From Marinobacter orientalis (GTDB taxonomy: Bacteria > Pseudomonadota > Gammaproteobacteria > Pseudomonadales > Oleiphilaceae), in contig NZ_SRZX01000001.1 of NCBI RefSeq assembly GCF_004792665.1, positions 744,001-808,000 of the forward strand: a stretch of 64,000 bases of DNA, read 5' to 3'. How positions within the stretch are numbered: the stretch's first letter is position 1; each line of letters opens with the position of its first letter. The notes beneath the pieces were generated by a model. That model was not told the origin of the DNA. It was given only the letters and a program-made list of their open reading frames with translations, and did not search any database. Of this stretch, positions 1 through 9,647 are shown one piece after another. The position numbers were made by a program, and so were the translations under genes.

Positions 1-548
1 GTTTCCGGCAGCTGGTCATAAACCACGCCTGGCTGGGCATGCAGATCGAGGAAGCGTTGGGCAGTGGCGATGATTGCGGGCTTGCCATCGAGTATTCCCG
101 GGAGAGCGAACCACTGGAAACCGCTGGCGGCATCATCCAGGCGCTGCCGCTTCTGACCAGAAACGGGAATGACTGGTTCGTGGTGGTTAATGGCGACATC
201 TGGTGTGACTTTGACCCGGCGCAACTGGCCCCACCGGACAACGCCGACGCCCTGCTGGTGATGACCAGAAATCCTGACCACAACCCGGCCGGGGACTTCT
301 GCCTGCATCAGGACGGGACTGTATCGGCAGAGGGGCCGGACATGCTGACATTCTCCGGCATCAGCCTGCTCAATCGCCGCCTCTTTGACGGGCTGGTGCC
401 GGGCCCCCGAAGGCTTGCCCCGATCCTGCGTGAGGCCATGGCCCGGAAACGCGTGAGGGGCCTGTATCATAGCGGACAATGGATGGATATCGGCACTCCG
501 GAACGACTCCGCGAGCTGGACCGGAAACTCAAGGAAGGCGAGGACTGA
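1..548 (+). CDS. murU: MurU-type N-acetylmuramate-1-phosphate uridylyltransferase, 5' end missing
   Basis: The reading frame is open from base 3, so the first part of the gene lies outside the window; about 181 residues are present of a family usually near 225. MurU makes UDP-MurNAc from MurNAc-1-phosphate and UTP in peptidoglycan recycling, in the cytoplasm. Visible nucleotidyltransferase motifs are ETAGG near the start, VVNGD (metal and nucleotide binding), FSGISLL and the C-terminal WMDIGTPERL. The N-terminal GxGxR loop is not in the window. djlA follows after 3 nt, so the two are probably cotranscribed; the same neighbours occur in Pseudomonas. A related hexose-1-phosphate nucleotidyltransferase is the main alternative. 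Confidence 0.82.
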   Translation, partial: FRQLVINHAWLGMQIEEALGSGDDCGLAIEYSRESEPLETAGGIIQALPLLTRNGNDWFVVVNGDIWCDFDPAQLAPPDNADALLVMTRNPDHNPAGDFCLHQDGTVSAEGPDMLTFSGISLLNRRLFDGLVPGPRRLAPILREAMARKRVRGLYHSGQWMDIGTPERLRELDRKLKEGED

Positions 549-551
549 GCG

Positions 552-1307
552 ATGACATCTGATTCAAGGACCAACAGCCTCCCGGCCCGCATGGACGCCG
601 AGTTTAACGAACTGCTCGGAGAATTGGCGGCCTGCGGCCACCAGGCCAACGAGTTGATGGTCAGAACACGGCTGCCAGGCTGGTGCCGCCGCAGCCTGTT
701 CTTTTTCCTCGGCTATATCGCCAAATCGCAGGGACGGGTGACGGAGAAAGACGTCGGCTTTGCCGAAGCACTTATGAAGGCTCTGAAACTGTCCCCACGC
801 CAGCGTCGCAAGGCCATCAGCAATTTTCGCAAAGGTAAGACCGCTGAGCGCATCCCCGCCTTGAAGGCCCTTGGCCTCAAGTTGACCCACCGGATCTGGC
901 CTTCTCCGGCACTGCGTGTCGCTATCTGCTTATGTCACGCGGCCCAATTGCAGGGGCGCCCGGAGAGGTCCAGACGCTATCGCTGCGAGGACGCCATTGA
1001 TCAGATGGGGCTGCCAATCCGGGTCAGCGATGACATCCTGGAGAGCTATGCCTGCAAGGTCTGGATCACCGAACCGGAAACCCAGCCGCGTCCTTCCACG
1101 TTCGAGCAGGCATGCCAGCTGCTGGGGGTTACCCGCCGGGATTCGCGGGAGATCATCAAGCGGGCCTACCGCAAAAAAGTCTCGGAGTGCCATCCGGACA
1201 AGCTGGCGCAGCAGGATCTGAGCCCCATTGAACTGGCCAGGGCAAAGGACCGGTTGCTGAGATACCAGCAGGCGTGGGAGTTGATCAGTCAGCGTCTCTC
1301 GGTTTGA
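552..1307 (+). CDS. djlA: DjlA-like co-chaperone (TerB-like + J domain)
   Basis: The 251-residue protein has an N-terminal TerB/DjlA-like helical domain (about 15-125) and a C-terminal J domain with HPD at about residues 214-216 followed by K. The J domain stimulates DnaK ATPase activity. E. coli DjlA is anchored by an N-terminal membrane helix. I see no clear membrane helix here, only a hydrophobic LFFFLGY stretch near residue 50, so this version may be soluble. It starts 3 nt after murU and ends just before a convergent DUF3530 gene. Confidence 0.8.
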   Translation: MTSDSRTNSLPARMDAEFNELLGELAACGHQANELMVRTRLPGWCRRSLFFFLGYIAKSQGRVTEKDVGFAEALMKALKLSPRQRRKAISNFRKGKTAERIPALKALGLKLTHRIWPSPALRVAICLCHAAQLQGRPERSRRYRCEDAIDQMGLPIRVSDDILESYACKVWITEPETQPRPSTFEQACQLLGVTRRDSREIIKRAYRKKVSECHPDKLAQQDLSPIELARAKDRLLRYQQAWELISQRLSV

Positions 1308-1316
1308 ACACGCCGG

Positions 1317-2291
1317 TTAGTGGTCCGGGGCGAGCCAGGCAGAAAGCCGGTTAGCCAGGGCGGCCGCATTCCGGGGCGCCGGACGTTCTGCCATGGCAAC
1401 CGGCTGCCGGGTATAGGCTGCAATGTCCGCACGCCGGAAGGCAGCCTCACGCTCTTCCGGCGACCCCGGCCCCGCTCCGCCCACTGTGTTCATAGCACGG
1501 GAGCTGTGGAGCTCCAGCACCCTGATTTGCCGGGCTCCCGAAAGCCATCCGGTCAGCTCGACCGAATCGCTGCGGGTGAATACCGGCGCAATCCAGACCA
1601 GTGCGGACACCTCACCATCAGCGCTGGTCGCCATCCGCGCCACGTGGCCCGACGCCAGGCCAACACCGGCGACGGCTACCCTGTCATAACCCCGGTCTGT
1701 CAACTCTGCCACGGCTACCGACAGGACTTTCTGTATGCGGGCCCGATACCGGTCTTCCAGGTCACCCGCATCAACACTGTCCATCACATCGATCATCACA
1801 GACGCTGTGGCCTCGGTATCGCCGGCGCTCTCCGGTGATACATCCGGGGGGGCTGTCGCCTGCTGCCGCCGGGCCTGCTGGACCGCATAAGGTGGCGGTT
1901 CGAGACCCACTGTCATCACTGCCCATCCAGCGCGCGCCATGGGCTGGCGCAACGCCCCGGCCAGGCCCGAGGCCGCAGACTGGCCTTCATCGGCGAGAAT
2001 CACCAGCGCGCCCCTGGCGGGGGTGTCTGCTTCCGGCTCAAACAGGCCCAGCACCCGTTTCTCTTCCGGCGGTTCCAGCCATACGGCGGCATTCGGCCAC
2101 TTTGCGGAAATCGCATCTGAATCCAACCCGGTTGAGATCATCCCCCGTTTACGGTCGGCGGAAGATGTGTCTGCCGCCCCGGCTTCCGACGCACTATCGT
2201 CCCGTGCCAGCACAGGCGGGGCGCCAATCACCAGACCGCTGGCAAGAATTATCAGTAATTGGATAACCGGGATTCCGGACCATTTGCTCAC
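1317..2291 (-). CDS. DUF3530 family alpha/beta-hydrolase-like exported protein
   Basis: The 324-residue protein has a hydrophobic N-terminal segment (about residues 8-29, ending APPVLA), consistent with a signal peptide and a periplasmic location. The middle has an alpha/beta-hydrolase-like layout (GALVILADEG, then VAVAGVGLASG), but the nucleophile elbow does not read as a clean G-x-S-x-G. Catalytic activity is therefore uncertain. The DUF3530 call rests on this pattern and on its position beside djlA, murU and rpe. It converges on djlA with a 9-nt gap. Function is not established. Confidence 0.6.
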   Translation of the reverse strand: MSKWSGIPVIQLLIILASGLVIGAPPVLARDDSASEAGAADTSSADRKRGMISTGLDSDAISAKWPNAAVWLEPPEEKRVLGLFEPEADTPARGALVILADEGQSAASGLAGALRQPMARAGWAVMTVGLEPPPYAVQQARRQQATAPPDVSPESAGDTEATASVMIDVMDSVDAGDLEDRYRARIQKVLSVAVAELTDRGYDRVAVAGVGLASGHVARMATSADGEVSALVWIAPVFTRSDSVELTGWLSGARQIRVLELHSSRAMNTVGGAGPGSPEEREAAFRRADIAAYTRQPVAMAERPAPRNAAALANRLSAWLAPDH

Positions 2292-2399
2292 AGGCTGTCA
2301 CTCATTCCGTGCGAAAAAACACCATCGAACTGGTAGACTAGCAGTTTTGTGGTGCGCGCCATCATCGATACCATTATCAAACCGTTCAAGAGAGCCGTC

Positions 2400-3086
2400 A
2401 TGAACCCTTACCAGATTGCCCCGTCCATCCTGTCAGCCGATTTTGCCCGACTGGGCGAGGAAGTCGACAACGTCCTGGCCGCTGGTGCCGATATTGTCCA
2501 TTTCGATGTCATGGACAACCACTATGTTCCCAACCTGACTATCGGGCCGATGGTCTGCGAAGCCCTGCGCAAGCACGGCGTTACCGCCCCCATCGACGTC
2601 CACCTGATGGTGTCGCCAGTGGACGACCTGATCCGCATGTTCATCGATGCCGGTGCCAGCTACATCACCTTTCATCCGGAAGCATCCAATCACATCGACC
2701 GCTCCCTGCAGCTGATTCGTGAAGGCGGGTGCAAGGCAGGCCTGGTATTCAACCCGGCCACGCCACTGCATTACATGGACCATGTCATGGACAGGCTCGA
2801 CATGATCCTGCTGATGTCGGTGAACCCCGGCTTTGGTGGCCAGAAGTTCATTCCCGGCACTCTCGACAAGCTGCGTGAAGCCCGCAAGCGCATTGATACC
2901 AGCGGCCGCAACATCCGCCTGGAAATCGACGGTGGCGTGAAAACCGACAACATCCGCGAGATTGCCGCGGCCGGTGCTGACACCTTCGTCGCTGGCTCCG
3001 CCATCTTCAACACGGATGACTACAAGGCCACCATCGACAGGATGCGGGCGGAACTGGAACTGGCCCAGAAGGGTTCCGGCCAGTGA
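2400..3086 (+). CDS. rpe: Ribulose-phosphate 3-epimerase
   Basis: Interconverts ribulose-5-phosphate and xylulose-5-phosphate in the pentose phosphate pathway. The 228-residue product starts [15 protein letters not shown] and carries the family motifs [27 protein letters not shown] and IDGGV, which are metal-binding and phosphate-binding segments of the TIM barrel. The frame is open upstream to a GTG at 2349, but family alignment begins at the ATG at 2400, which follows a purine-rich AAGAGAG. The stop overlaps the GTG start of gph, so translation is probably coupled. Confidence 0.95.
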   Translation: MNPYQIAPSILSADFARLGEEVDNVLAAGADIVHFDVMDNHYVPNLTIGPMVCEALRKHGVTAPIDVHLMVSPVDDLIRMFIDAGASYITFHPEASNHIDRSLQLIREGGCKAGLVFNPATPLHYMDHVMDRLDMILLMSVNPGFGGQKFIPGTLDKLREARKRIDTSGRNIRLEIDGGVKTDNIREIAAAGADTFVAGSAIFNTDDYKATIDRMRAELELAQKGSGQ

Positions 3087-3772
3087 GCCTGGCGGGATTG
3101 TTCAGCCAGCGCTGGCCGGGGGTTGCCCTGTTCGATCTGGACGGCACCCTGGTGGACAGTGCCCCCGACCTGGCTGCAGCCATTGATTCCATGCTGGAAC
3201 AGCTGGGACGCCGCAAGGCCGGCATCGGCAATGTCCGGCAATGGGTGGGCAACGGTGCCAGCGTGCTGGTGCGCCGTTCCCTCGCCGGACAGGCTGACTG
3301 GGAACCGGCCAGCGAAAAAGACGATGCGCTGTTCAATGATGCCCTGGCGATGTTCTACCACGCCTACGAAAACGTCAACGGCCAGCACTCCGTACTCTAT
3401 GACGGTGTGGAAGAGTGTCTGACCCGGCTGGCCGGCTACGGCTGCCGCATGGGCATTATCACCAACAAGCCGCAACAGTTCGTGGCCCCGCTGCTGGAGC
3501 CGATGGGCATTGAGCACTACTTCGACATCAGCATTGGCGGGGATACTCTGCCGGTACGCAAGCCCGACCCGCAACCGCTGATCCATGCCATGACAGAACT
3601 GGGCGGCACCCGGGGGACCACGGTCATGGTGGGGGACTCGGTCACTGATATCAAAGCAGCCCTGGCAGCGGGCATTCCCTCGGTGGCAGTACGTTACGGC
3701 TACAACTATGGGGCGCCTGTGGATTCGCTGGGAGCGGATGCAGTTGTTGATTCCCTGGCGCAGCTTTTGTAA
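3083..3772 (+). CDS. gph: Phosphoglycolate phosphatase
   Basis: HAD-superfamily phosphatase of 229 residues that removes phosphate from 2-phosphoglycolate, a product of DNA 3'-phosphoglycolate repair and oxygenase side reactions. Motif I is [13 protein letters not shown], motif II TNKPQQF, motif III lies around RKPDP and motif IV is VGDSVTDI. The GTG start overlaps the rpe stop by 4 nt. The order rpe-gph-trpE is the Pseudomonas order. Confidence 0.93.
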   Translation: MSLAGLFSQRWPGVALFDLDGTLVDSAPDLAAAIDSMLEQLGRRKAGIGNVRQWVGNGASVLVRRSLAGQADWEPASEKDDALFNDALAMFYHAYENVNGQHSVLYDGVEECLTRLAGYGCRMGIITNKPQQFVAPLLEPMGIEHYFDISIGGDTLPVRKPDPQPLIHAMTELGGTRGTTVMVGDSVTDIKAALAAGIPSVAVRYGYNYGAPVDSLGADAVVDSLAQLL

Positions 3773-3944
3773 TCTCACAGGACGTTGATTTTGAAACCTT
3801 CAATTCGGGAGATTCCTGCCGTGCAGGGACCGGGTCTGACTGCAGCGCGAGGCACACTGGCAACCCGCGCAATACGATGGTGGCGATGGCGTACCGGCTG
3901 AATGCCGCCCGAAAGTCCACCAAACAGATCAGATTTCAGGAATC
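3773..3944. promoter_or_regulatory. gph-trpE spacer, probable trpE leader/promoter
   Basis: This gap before trpE is long for an otherwise tight run. It contains a small stem-loop (CCTGC-CGT-GCAGG near 3814) and a possible short ORF on the + strand (ATG 3877, stop 3946-3948, 23 codons, starting [13 protein letters not shown]) that overlaps the GTG at the trpE 5' end. That ORF has no Trp codons, so a classical ribosome-stalling attenuator is not supported. A promoter for trpE is likely but I cannot place good -35/-10 boxes. Confidence 0.3.
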
Positions 3945-3950
3945 GTGACC

Positions 3951-5438
3951 ATGACACCCGAGCAATTCGCCGAGCTCGCCAAGGCCGGCTTTAACCGTAT
4001 CCCCGTCTACCGCGAAGTCCTTGCCGACCTGGATACCCCTCTCAGTACCTATCTGAAACTGGGCAGTGGCCCGTACTCCTACCTGTTCGAGTCGGTACAG
4101 GGTGGCGAGAAATGGGGCCGCTATTCCATCATCGGCCTGCCCGGTCGTGAAGTGCTCAAGGTCTACGACCATGAAATCACCATTACCCGCGATGGCAAGG
4201 TCGTGGAGGCAACCACCGCGGACGATCCGCTGGCCTTTGTGGAAGACTACCAGGCTCGCTTCAACGCGCCCGACCTGGACGAACTGCCACGCTTCAACGG
4301 CGGGCTGGTGGGTTATTTCGGCTATGACACCGTGCGCTACATCGAAAAGCGCCTCCGCAGGACCTGCCCTCCGGACAGGATCGGCACTCCCGATATCCTG
4401 CTGATGGTGTCCGATGAGGTGGTGGTGTTCGACAACCTGCGTGGCAAGCTGCATCTGATCGTCCATGCCGACCCCAGCCGGGAAGGCGCCTACGAGCAGG
4501 CCATGCAGCGCATCGATGAACTGGAATCACGCCTGCATCGCCAGACCGCAGATGCCCCCCGTACGCCGGACTATCTGCGCGGCAAGCCGGTGGACGAGAG
4601 CGACTTCATTTCCGGCTTCAACCAGGAAAAATTTGAAGCGGCGGTGGGCAAAATCAAGGAATACGTGCTGGACGGCGACGTGATGCAGACCGTCATCTCC
4701 CAGCGCATGTCCATCCCGTTCGAGGCACCACCGCTGAACCTGTACCGCTCGCTACGGGTACTGAACCCCTCCCCCTACATGTATTTCCTGGATCTGGACG
4801 ACTTCCATATCGTCGGCTCCTCACCGGAAATCCTGGCACGGGTGGAAGACGGGGAAGTCACCGTGCGCCCCATCGCCGGCACCCGCAAGCGCGGCGCCAC
4901 CGATGCCGAGGACAGGGCGCTGGAAACCGAATTGCTGGCCGATCCCAAGGAAATCGCCGAGCACCTGATGCTGATCGACCTGGGCCGCAACGACGCGGGA
5001 CGAGTATCGGAAACCGGCACCGTGAAGCTGACCGACAGAATGATCGTGGAGCGTTACTCCCACGTGATGCACATTGTCTCCAACGTCACCGGCCGTCTGA
5101 AAGAGAACACCAGTTGCCTGGATGTGCTGCGGGCCACCCTGCCCGCCGGAACTCTCAGCGGCGCTCCCAAGATCCGTGCCATGGAAATCATCGACGAACT
5201 GGAACCGGTGAAGCGGGGCGTCTATGGCGGTGCCGTGGGTTACCTGTCGTTCAATGGCAATATGGATACCGCCATTGCCATCCGCACTGCCGTGATCAAG
5301 GACAATACCCTGCATATCCAGGCCGGTGCAGGGGTGGTAGCCGATTCGGTACCCAGCCTGGAGTGGAAGGAAACCATGAACAAGGGCCGTGCAATTTTCC
5401 GCGCGGTGGCCATGACCTACAACGATTTCGACCACTGA
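3951..5438 (+). CDS. trpE: Anthranilate synthase component I
   Basis: Large subunit that makes anthranilate from chorismate with ammonia from TrpG, the first step of tryptophan synthesis. The N-terminal feedback-binding element is visible as [15 protein letters not shown]. The C-terminal chorismate-binding domain has [24 protein letters not shown] and [14 protein letters not shown]. The GTG at 3945 is also in frame, but ATG 3951 is better placed behind AGG at about 3938. trpG starts 16 nt after the stop. In P. aeruginosa a pyocin cluster separates trpE from trpG; here they are adjacent. Confidence 0.96.
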   Translation: MTPEQFAELAKAGFNRIPVYREVLADLDTPLSTYLKLGSGPYSYLFESVQGGEKWGRYSIIGLPGREVLKVYDHEITITRDGKVVEATTADDPLAFVEDYQARFNAPDLDELPRFNGGLVGYFGYDTVRYIEKRLRRTCPPDRIGTPDILLMVSDEVVVFDNLRGKLHLIVHADPSREGAYEQAMQRIDELESRLHRQTADAPRTPDYLRGKPVDESDFISGFNQEKFEAAVGKIKEYVLDGDVMQTVISQRMSIPFEAPPLNLYRSLRVLNPSPYMYFLDLDDFHIVGSSPEILARVEDGEVTVRPIAGTRKRGATDAEDRALETELLADPKEIAEHLMLIDLGRNDAGRVSETGTVKLTDRMIVERYSHVMHIVSNVTGRLKENTSCLDVLRATLPAGTLSGAPKIRAMEIIDELEPVKRGVYGGAVGYLSFNGNMDTAIAIRTAVIKDNTLHIQAGAGVVADSVPSLEWKETMNKGRAIFRAVAMTYNDFDH

Positions 5439-5454
5439 GGCGGAGGAACAGATT

Positions 5455-6033
5455 ATGTTACTGATGATCGATAACTACGATTCCTTCACCTACAACGTGG
5501 TGCAATACCTCGCCGAGCTGGGTGCGGATGTCCATGTGTACCGCAACGACCAGATCACGGTAGAGCAGATCGAGGCCCTGGAACCGGAGCGCCTGGTGAT
5601 CTCGCCAGGCCCCTGCACACCCAACGAGGCCGGCATTTCCATGGCCGCCATCCGCCATTTCGCCGGCAAGCTGCCAATTCTCGGCGTGTGCCTGGGCCAC
5701 CAGGCCATCGGCCAGGTGTACGGGGGCGATGTAATCCGCGCCGGGCGGGTGATGCACGGCAAGGTGTCACCCGTCTACCACAAAGACCAGGGCGTGTTCC
5801 GGGGCCTGAGCAATCCGCTGCAGGCAACCCGCTATCACAGCCTGGTGATCGACAAGGATACTTTGCCGGATTGCCTGGAAGTGACTGCCTGGACTCGCAA
5901 TGAGGATGGCTCAGTAGAGGAGATCATGGGGGTTCGCCATAAGACTCTGCCCATTGAGGGGGTTCAGTTCCATCCTGAATCCATCATGACTGAGCAGGGC
6001 CATGAGTTGTTGCGGAACTTTCTTAGAAGTTAG
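5455..6033 (+). CDS. trpG: Anthranilate synthase component II (glutamine amidotransferase)
   Basis: Class I glutamine amidotransferase of 192 residues that supplies ammonia to TrpE. The catalytic triad is visible: Cys79 in [10 protein letters not shown], and His173 and Glu175 in FHPES. The N-terminus [13 protein letters not shown] is typical. A subunit of this type can also serve p-aminobenzoate synthase (PabA), as in many gammaproteobacteria with a single copy. GGAGG precedes the ATG at 5455. The 148-nt gap to trpD is unusually long for this operon. Confidence 0.95.
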   Translation: MLLMIDNYDSFTYNVVQYLAELGADVHVYRNDQITVEQIEALEPERLVISPGPCTPNEAGISMAAIRHFAGKLPILGVCLGHQAIGQVYGGDVIRAGRVMHGKVSPVYHKDQGVFRGLSNPLQATRYHSLVIDKDTLPDCLEVTAWTRNEDGSVEEIMGVRHKTLPIEGVQFHPESIMTEQGHELLRNFLRS

Positions 6034-6181
6034 TTTTGTTTTGGTGGCTTTGGAGCCTGGCACTGACTCCGGACGTTGATGGGGAGAGGGTTCCCCAAAC
6101 ACGCCCTACACCCGGCAGGAAATTGCTAAGCTAGACCCAAACACAGAAGACAAAAAGCAGATCGACCCAAGAGGCCCGTTA

Positions 6182-7210
6182 ATGGACATGAAAGAAGCAC
6201 TGAACCGCATTGCCTCCAACCTGGACCTGTCCACCGAGGAAATGAAGGACGTCATGCGCATCGTCATGAAAGGCGAAGCCACTGATGCGCAGATCGGGGC
6301 CTTTCTTATGGGGCTGCGCCTGAAGAGTGAAACCATCGACGAGATCACCGGTGCCACCGAAGTCATGCGGGAGCTGGTAACCCGGGTAACGGTCAAGGCC
6401 GAGCCGCTGGTAGACATCGTCGGTACCGGAGGCGACGGGGCTAACCTGTTCAACGTGTCCACGGCCGCGGCTTTTGTGGTTGCAGCGGCAGGCGGCTTTG
6501 TGGCAAAGCATGGTAACCGCGCTGTATCGTCCAAAAGCGGCAGCGCGGATCTGCTGGAGAATCTTGGCATCAACCTGCAAATGGCCCCGGAAGAAGTGGC
6601 CCGTTGCGTGGAAGAGATTGGCGTCGGCTTCATGTTCGCGCCCGCTCACCACGGGGCCATGAAACACGCCATCGGCCCACGCAAAGAGCTGGGCTGTCGT
6701 ACCATCTTCAATATTCTCGGCCCCATGACCAACCCGGCCAGCGTCAAACATCAGTTGATCGGTGTGTTCACAAAAGAACTGTGCCGACCTATGGCAGAGG
6801 TTCTGCAGCGCCTGGGCGCCGAACATATCATGGTAGTGCACTCGAAAGACGGTCTGGACGAAATCAGCCTGGCAAGTCCGACTCATGTGGCGGAACTGAA
6901 AAACGGTGAAGTCACCGAATACGATATTACCCCGGAAGATCTTGGCATCAAAAGTCAGACACTGGTCGGTCTGACCGTCGATACCGCTGAGGACTCATTG
7001 CGACTGATCAGGGCCGCTTTTGGCCGTGACCACGATGAAATGACCGAGAAAGCCCGCGACCTCATTGCCCTGAACGCCGGCGCAGCAATCTATGTTGCCG
7101 GATTGGCCAGAACTCCCCGGGAAGGCGTTGAGATGGCCCTGGACGCCATGGGCTCCGGCCTTGCCGCGGGCAAAATGTCCGAGCTGGCGGATTTTTCTCA
7201 ATGTTTTTAA
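6182..7210 (+). CDS. trpD: Anthranilate phosphoribosyltransferase
   Basis: Transfers phosphoribose from PRPP to anthranilate, the second committed step of tryptophan synthesis. The 342-residue protein has the PRPP and anthranilate loops [33 protein letters not shown] and [20 protein letters not shown]. The last residues run to the stop at 7208-7210. A 111-nt hairpin element (7247-7357) then separates it from trpC. Confidence 0.96.
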   Translation: MDMKEALNRIASNLDLSTEEMKDVMRIVMKGEATDAQIGAFLMGLRLKSETIDEITGATEVMRELVTRVTVKAEPLVDIVGTGGDGANLFNVSTAAAFVVAAAGGFVAKHGNRAVSSKSGSADLLENLGINLQMAPEEVARCVEEIGVGFMFAPAHHGAMKHAIGPRKELGCRTIFNILGPMTNPASVKHQLIGVFTKELCRPMAEVLQRLGAEHIMVVHSKDGLDEISLASPTHVAELKNGEVTEYDITPEDLGIKSQTLVGLTVDTAEDSLRLIRAAFGRDHDEMTEKARDLIALNAGAAIYVAGLARTPREGVEMALDAMGSGLAAGKMSELADFSQCF

Positions 7211-7246
7211 CCACCCATGTCTGGAAAGGCAACTCCATAACCTGAT

Positions 7247-7357
7247 GAGCAGTCGGGGCATCGCCTGACAAAACCGTGGAGCGCCAGGGATGGCGCGACC
7301 GAGCCCTACAGGGACGTATTCACGGGCGTGTTTTGGCAGGTGATGCCCCGACTGCTC
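7247..7357 (+). repeat. Core-and-arms hairpin repeat, copy A (between trpD and trpC)
   Basis: The left arm is 7247-7274 and the right arm 7330-7357, 28 nt each and complementary apart from one mismatch and one G-U type pair. The 55-nt core (7275-7329) is identical to the core of copy C at 29914-29968, although the arms differ. The core begins with a small stem-loop, GCGCCA-GGGA-TGGCGC. The element starts 36 nt after the trpD stop, in the same orientation, and ends 20 nt before the trpC start, so trp mRNA must run through it. Confidence 0.93.
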
Positions 7358-7376
7358 TGGCACCAGAGTCAGAAAA

Positions 7377-8186
7377 ATGAGCAGACATTTGGATAAGACT
7401 CCCACCATTCTGAGGAAAATCGTTGACCGGAAATGGGAGGAAATTGATGAGCGCAAGCGCAAGGTTTCCAGTGGTGACCTGAGAGCCATGGCTGGCGACC
7501 AACCGCCAGCACGGGGTTTTGCGGACGCTTTACGCAGCCGCATCGAACAACGAACGCCCGCGGTCATTGCCGAGATCAAGAAAGCCTCCCCCAGCAAAGG
7601 CATACTCCGCGATCCGTTTGTGCCCGAAGCCATAGCGGAAAGCTACGAAAAAGGCGGCGCGGCGTGCCTGTCAGTGCTCACTGACAAAGACTTCTTCCAG
7701 GGCCATGAAGACTATCTGAAAGCCGCCCGTGCCGCCTGCAGCCTGCCGGTAATCCGCAAGGACTTCATGGTCGCGCCCTACCAGGTGTACGAAAGCCGTG
7801 CCATTGGCGCCGACTGCATCCTGCTGATCGCCGCCTGCCTGACCAGGAACCAGATGCAGGAACTGGAAGGCATCGCCCATGAAATCGGGCTGGATGTACT
7901 GGTGGAGGTACATGACGGAGAGGAACTGGGCGACGCCCTGACCCTGTCCACGCCACTGGTGGGCATCAACAACCGCGACCTGCACACCTTCGATGTCTCG
8001 CTGGATACCACTTTCGAACTGCACGAAAGGATCTCTGCCGACCGCCTGACCATCACCGAGAGCGGCATCATGACCCGTGATGATGTCACCGCGATGACTG
8101 ATCGCGGTATTTACGGCTTTCTGGTGGGCGAGTCTTTCATGCGTGCCCAGGAGCCTGGCAAAAAACTGGAAGAGCTGTTTTTCTAA
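7377..8186 (+). CDS. trpC: Indole-3-glycerol phosphate synthase
   Basis: Closes CdRP to indole-3-glycerol phosphate. This is a monofunctional TrpC of 269 residues; there is no fused TrpF domain. Motifs seen: [11 protein letters not shown] (catalytic Lys), [28 protein letters not shown] and ITESGI. The start lies 20 nt after the end of hairpin copy A, and copy B begins 23 nt after the stop, so the gene is bracketed by two members of the repeat family. No clear Shine-Dalgarno is visible directly upstream (AGTCAGAAAA). Confidence 0.95.
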   Translation: MSRHLDKTPTILRKIVDRKWEEIDERKRKVSSGDLRAMAGDQPPARGFADALRSRIEQRTPAVIAEIKKASPSKGILRDPFVPEAIAESYEKGGAACLSVLTDKDFFQGHEDYLKAARAACSLPVIRKDFMVAPYQVYESRAIGADCILLIAACLTRNQMQELEGIAHEIGLDVLVEVHDGEELGDALTLSTPLVGINNRDLHTFDVSLDTTFELHERISADRLTITESGIMTRDDVTAMTDRGIYGFLVGESFMRAQEPGKKLEELFF

Positions 8187-8209
8187 GAGGGCTTATCATA
8201 AAGCTCGAA

Positions 8210-8318
8210 CAAGTCAGCGGGCATGGGTCGCCAAAATGGTGCGTAGCCATGGATGGCGGAGCCGAGCGTACAGGGACGTATTCACAGCGTATTTTGGAGA
8301 CCCATGCCCGCTGACTTG
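8210..8318 (+). repeat. Core-and-arms hairpin repeat, copy B (after trpC)
   Basis: Arms are 8210-8237 and 8291-8318, 28 nt each with one mismatch. The inner ends are CCAAAAT and ATTTTGG; in the other copies the last base pair is C-G rather than T-A, so the pair has changed on both sides. The core, 8238-8290 (53 nt), contains GCCA-TGGA-TGGC. The element lies 23 nt after the trpC stop in the same orientation, and 9 nt from the stop of the convergent DUF4202 gene. It could end transcription from both sides, though there is no U-tract. Confidence 0.93.
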
Positions 8319-8326
8319 GGCACGGA

Positions 8327-8935
8327 TTAATTTTGCGCCAAAGCCTCCTGCAGCAACGCCAGCAAATGCACCGGCATCCCCTCGGCCAGCTTCAGGGCAG
8401 CCTCGTGCCCCCTTGGCGACATCTTGCCCCACGTGCGGCGGACAATTCGCAGCCATTTCTCCCGGTCATAGTCGGCATTCTGTTCGTAGAAATCCGCAAA
8501 ATAACGCTCAAGAAACACCATGCAGGCCACATCTTCCAGTAACTGGGTGTCCCCATCCTTGCGCAGCTCCCGCTTGGTCAGAATGGTCTCCACCCGCTTA
8601 CATTCATCCTCCGGATATCCGCATTCAGCCATGATCTCCGCCGCACGGCGGCCATGCATGCGACCACAGGCCTGGCGCCATTCATAGTAGGCCTTGCGGC
8701 CTTCCGGGAAATCGCGGCGGGGCATGGTCCAGCGCTCAATGTGCTGGGCGCGGCAGGCGATCTGCATGCGCTCGGAAGGTTGCGGCTCAAGCTCGAACAG
8801 CCAACGGGTCATGTGTTGGCTGTAAGCATACTCCTTGGGCAGGGATTGACCGTCCAGTTGCTCGCAGTTGGGATCTGCCCGGTTGGCGGCATCAATTTTA
8901 TCCAGAGCACAGGCCAAAAGGGTCGGTTGAGTCAT
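8327..8935 (-). CDS. DUF4202 domain-containing protein
   Basis: A 202-residue soluble protein that I place in DUF4202 from the pattern of conserved His, Arg and acidic residues: SQHMTRWL, CRAQHIERW, YYEWRQACGRMH and EDVACMVFLERYF. It has no signal peptide or membrane segment. Function is unknown to me; the spaced His/Asp residues resemble an HD-type metal site, which is inference. It lies 4 nt upstream of the glutathione S-transferase stop region on the same strand, with the GST gene transcribed first. Confidence 0.72.
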   Translation of the reverse strand: MTQPTLLACALDKIDAANRADPNCEQLDGQSLPKEYAYSQHMTRWLFELEPQPSERMQIACRAQHIERWTMPRRDFPEGRKAYYEWRQACGRMHGRRAAEIMAECGYPEDECKRVETILTKRELRKDGDTQLLEDVACMVFLERYFADFYEQNADYDREKWLRIVRRTWGKMSPRGHEAALKLAEGMPVHLLALLQEALAQN

Positions 8936-8939
8936 CAGG

Positions 8940-9557
8940 TCACACCTGCGCTGACGGACGCTGCTTGATGCGATCGTACCAGGCCTGGAGGTTGGTCTGT
9001 TCAGGCTTGATGCGAATGTCTACCACGCGGGCGAAAGCCACTGTGGTAAAGGCATTGATGTCGGCTGCGGTAAAGCGGTCGCAACAGATGTATTCCCTGC
9101 CATCCAGCTGTTTATCGAGGAAATGCATGAACTTCTCCACGGTAGTACGGCACTCCTCACCCCATTCCCTGATCGGGTTCATGCGGTCCTTGAAGTAACC
9201 AGTGGTGTGCTGGAAACACATACCGGTAGGCATGAAAAATGAAAACTCGATCCAGCGCAGCCATTGCTCCACCAGCGCTTTCTCCACCGGCGTATCGCCC
9301 AGCAGGGTCGGGGTATCCGGGTAGCTTTCCTCGAAATAACGGCAGATGGCCATGGTTTCGGCAATGCAGGTGCCGTCATCCAGTTCCATCACCGGTACCT
9401 TCTTCATAGGATTTTTGGCAACGTAATCCGGCGTGAGGTTCTCCCCTTTGAGGATATCGACCTCGACAAACTCCGCCTGATCCAGCAATCCCTTTTCAGA
9501 CATGAACATGCGCACACGGCGGGGGTTCGGCGCGGTTTTGGTCTCAAGAATTTTCAT
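8940..9557 (-). CDS. Glutathione S-transferase family protein
   Basis: A 205-residue protein with an N-terminal thioredoxin-like domain (MKILETKTAPNPRRVRMFM, then NPMKKVPVMELDDG and the glutathione gamma-glutamyl site ETMAICRYFE) and a C-terminal helical domain (ADINAFTTVAFARV). It probably conjugates or reduces electrophiles with glutathione. I chose the ATG at 9557 rather than the one at 9572 because GGAG lies about 9 nt upstream and family members start at this point. It is followed closely by the DUF4202 gene. Confidence 0.85.
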   Translation of the reverse strand: MKILETKTAPNPRRVRMFMSEKGLLDQAEFVEVDILKGENLTPDYVAKNPMKKVPVMELDDGTCIAETMAICRYFEESYPDTPTLLGDTPVEKALVEQWLRWIEFSFFMPTGMCFQHTTGYFKDRMNPIREWGEECRTTVEKFMHFLDKQLDGREYICCDRFTAADINAFTTVAFARVVDIRIKPEQTNLQAWYDRIKQRPSAQV

Positions 9558-9647
9558 TAGTACTGGCTCCATACATGATTATCGAAAGGCATTGATAAAT
9601 CGTATAGGAGACTGACGCGGAAGAACAGTTGCGTCGAGCAACCGCGA

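Noticed and set aside
3877..3948. Classical tryptophan attenuator peptide
   Set aside because: The leader ORF contains no Trp codon and no terminator/antiterminator pair is clear.
8143..8634. 163-codon ORF on the + strand across copy B
   Set aside because: It starts inside trpC, crosses the hairpin repeat and runs antisense through the DUF4202 gene; its HGWRSRAYRD stretch is translated repeat.
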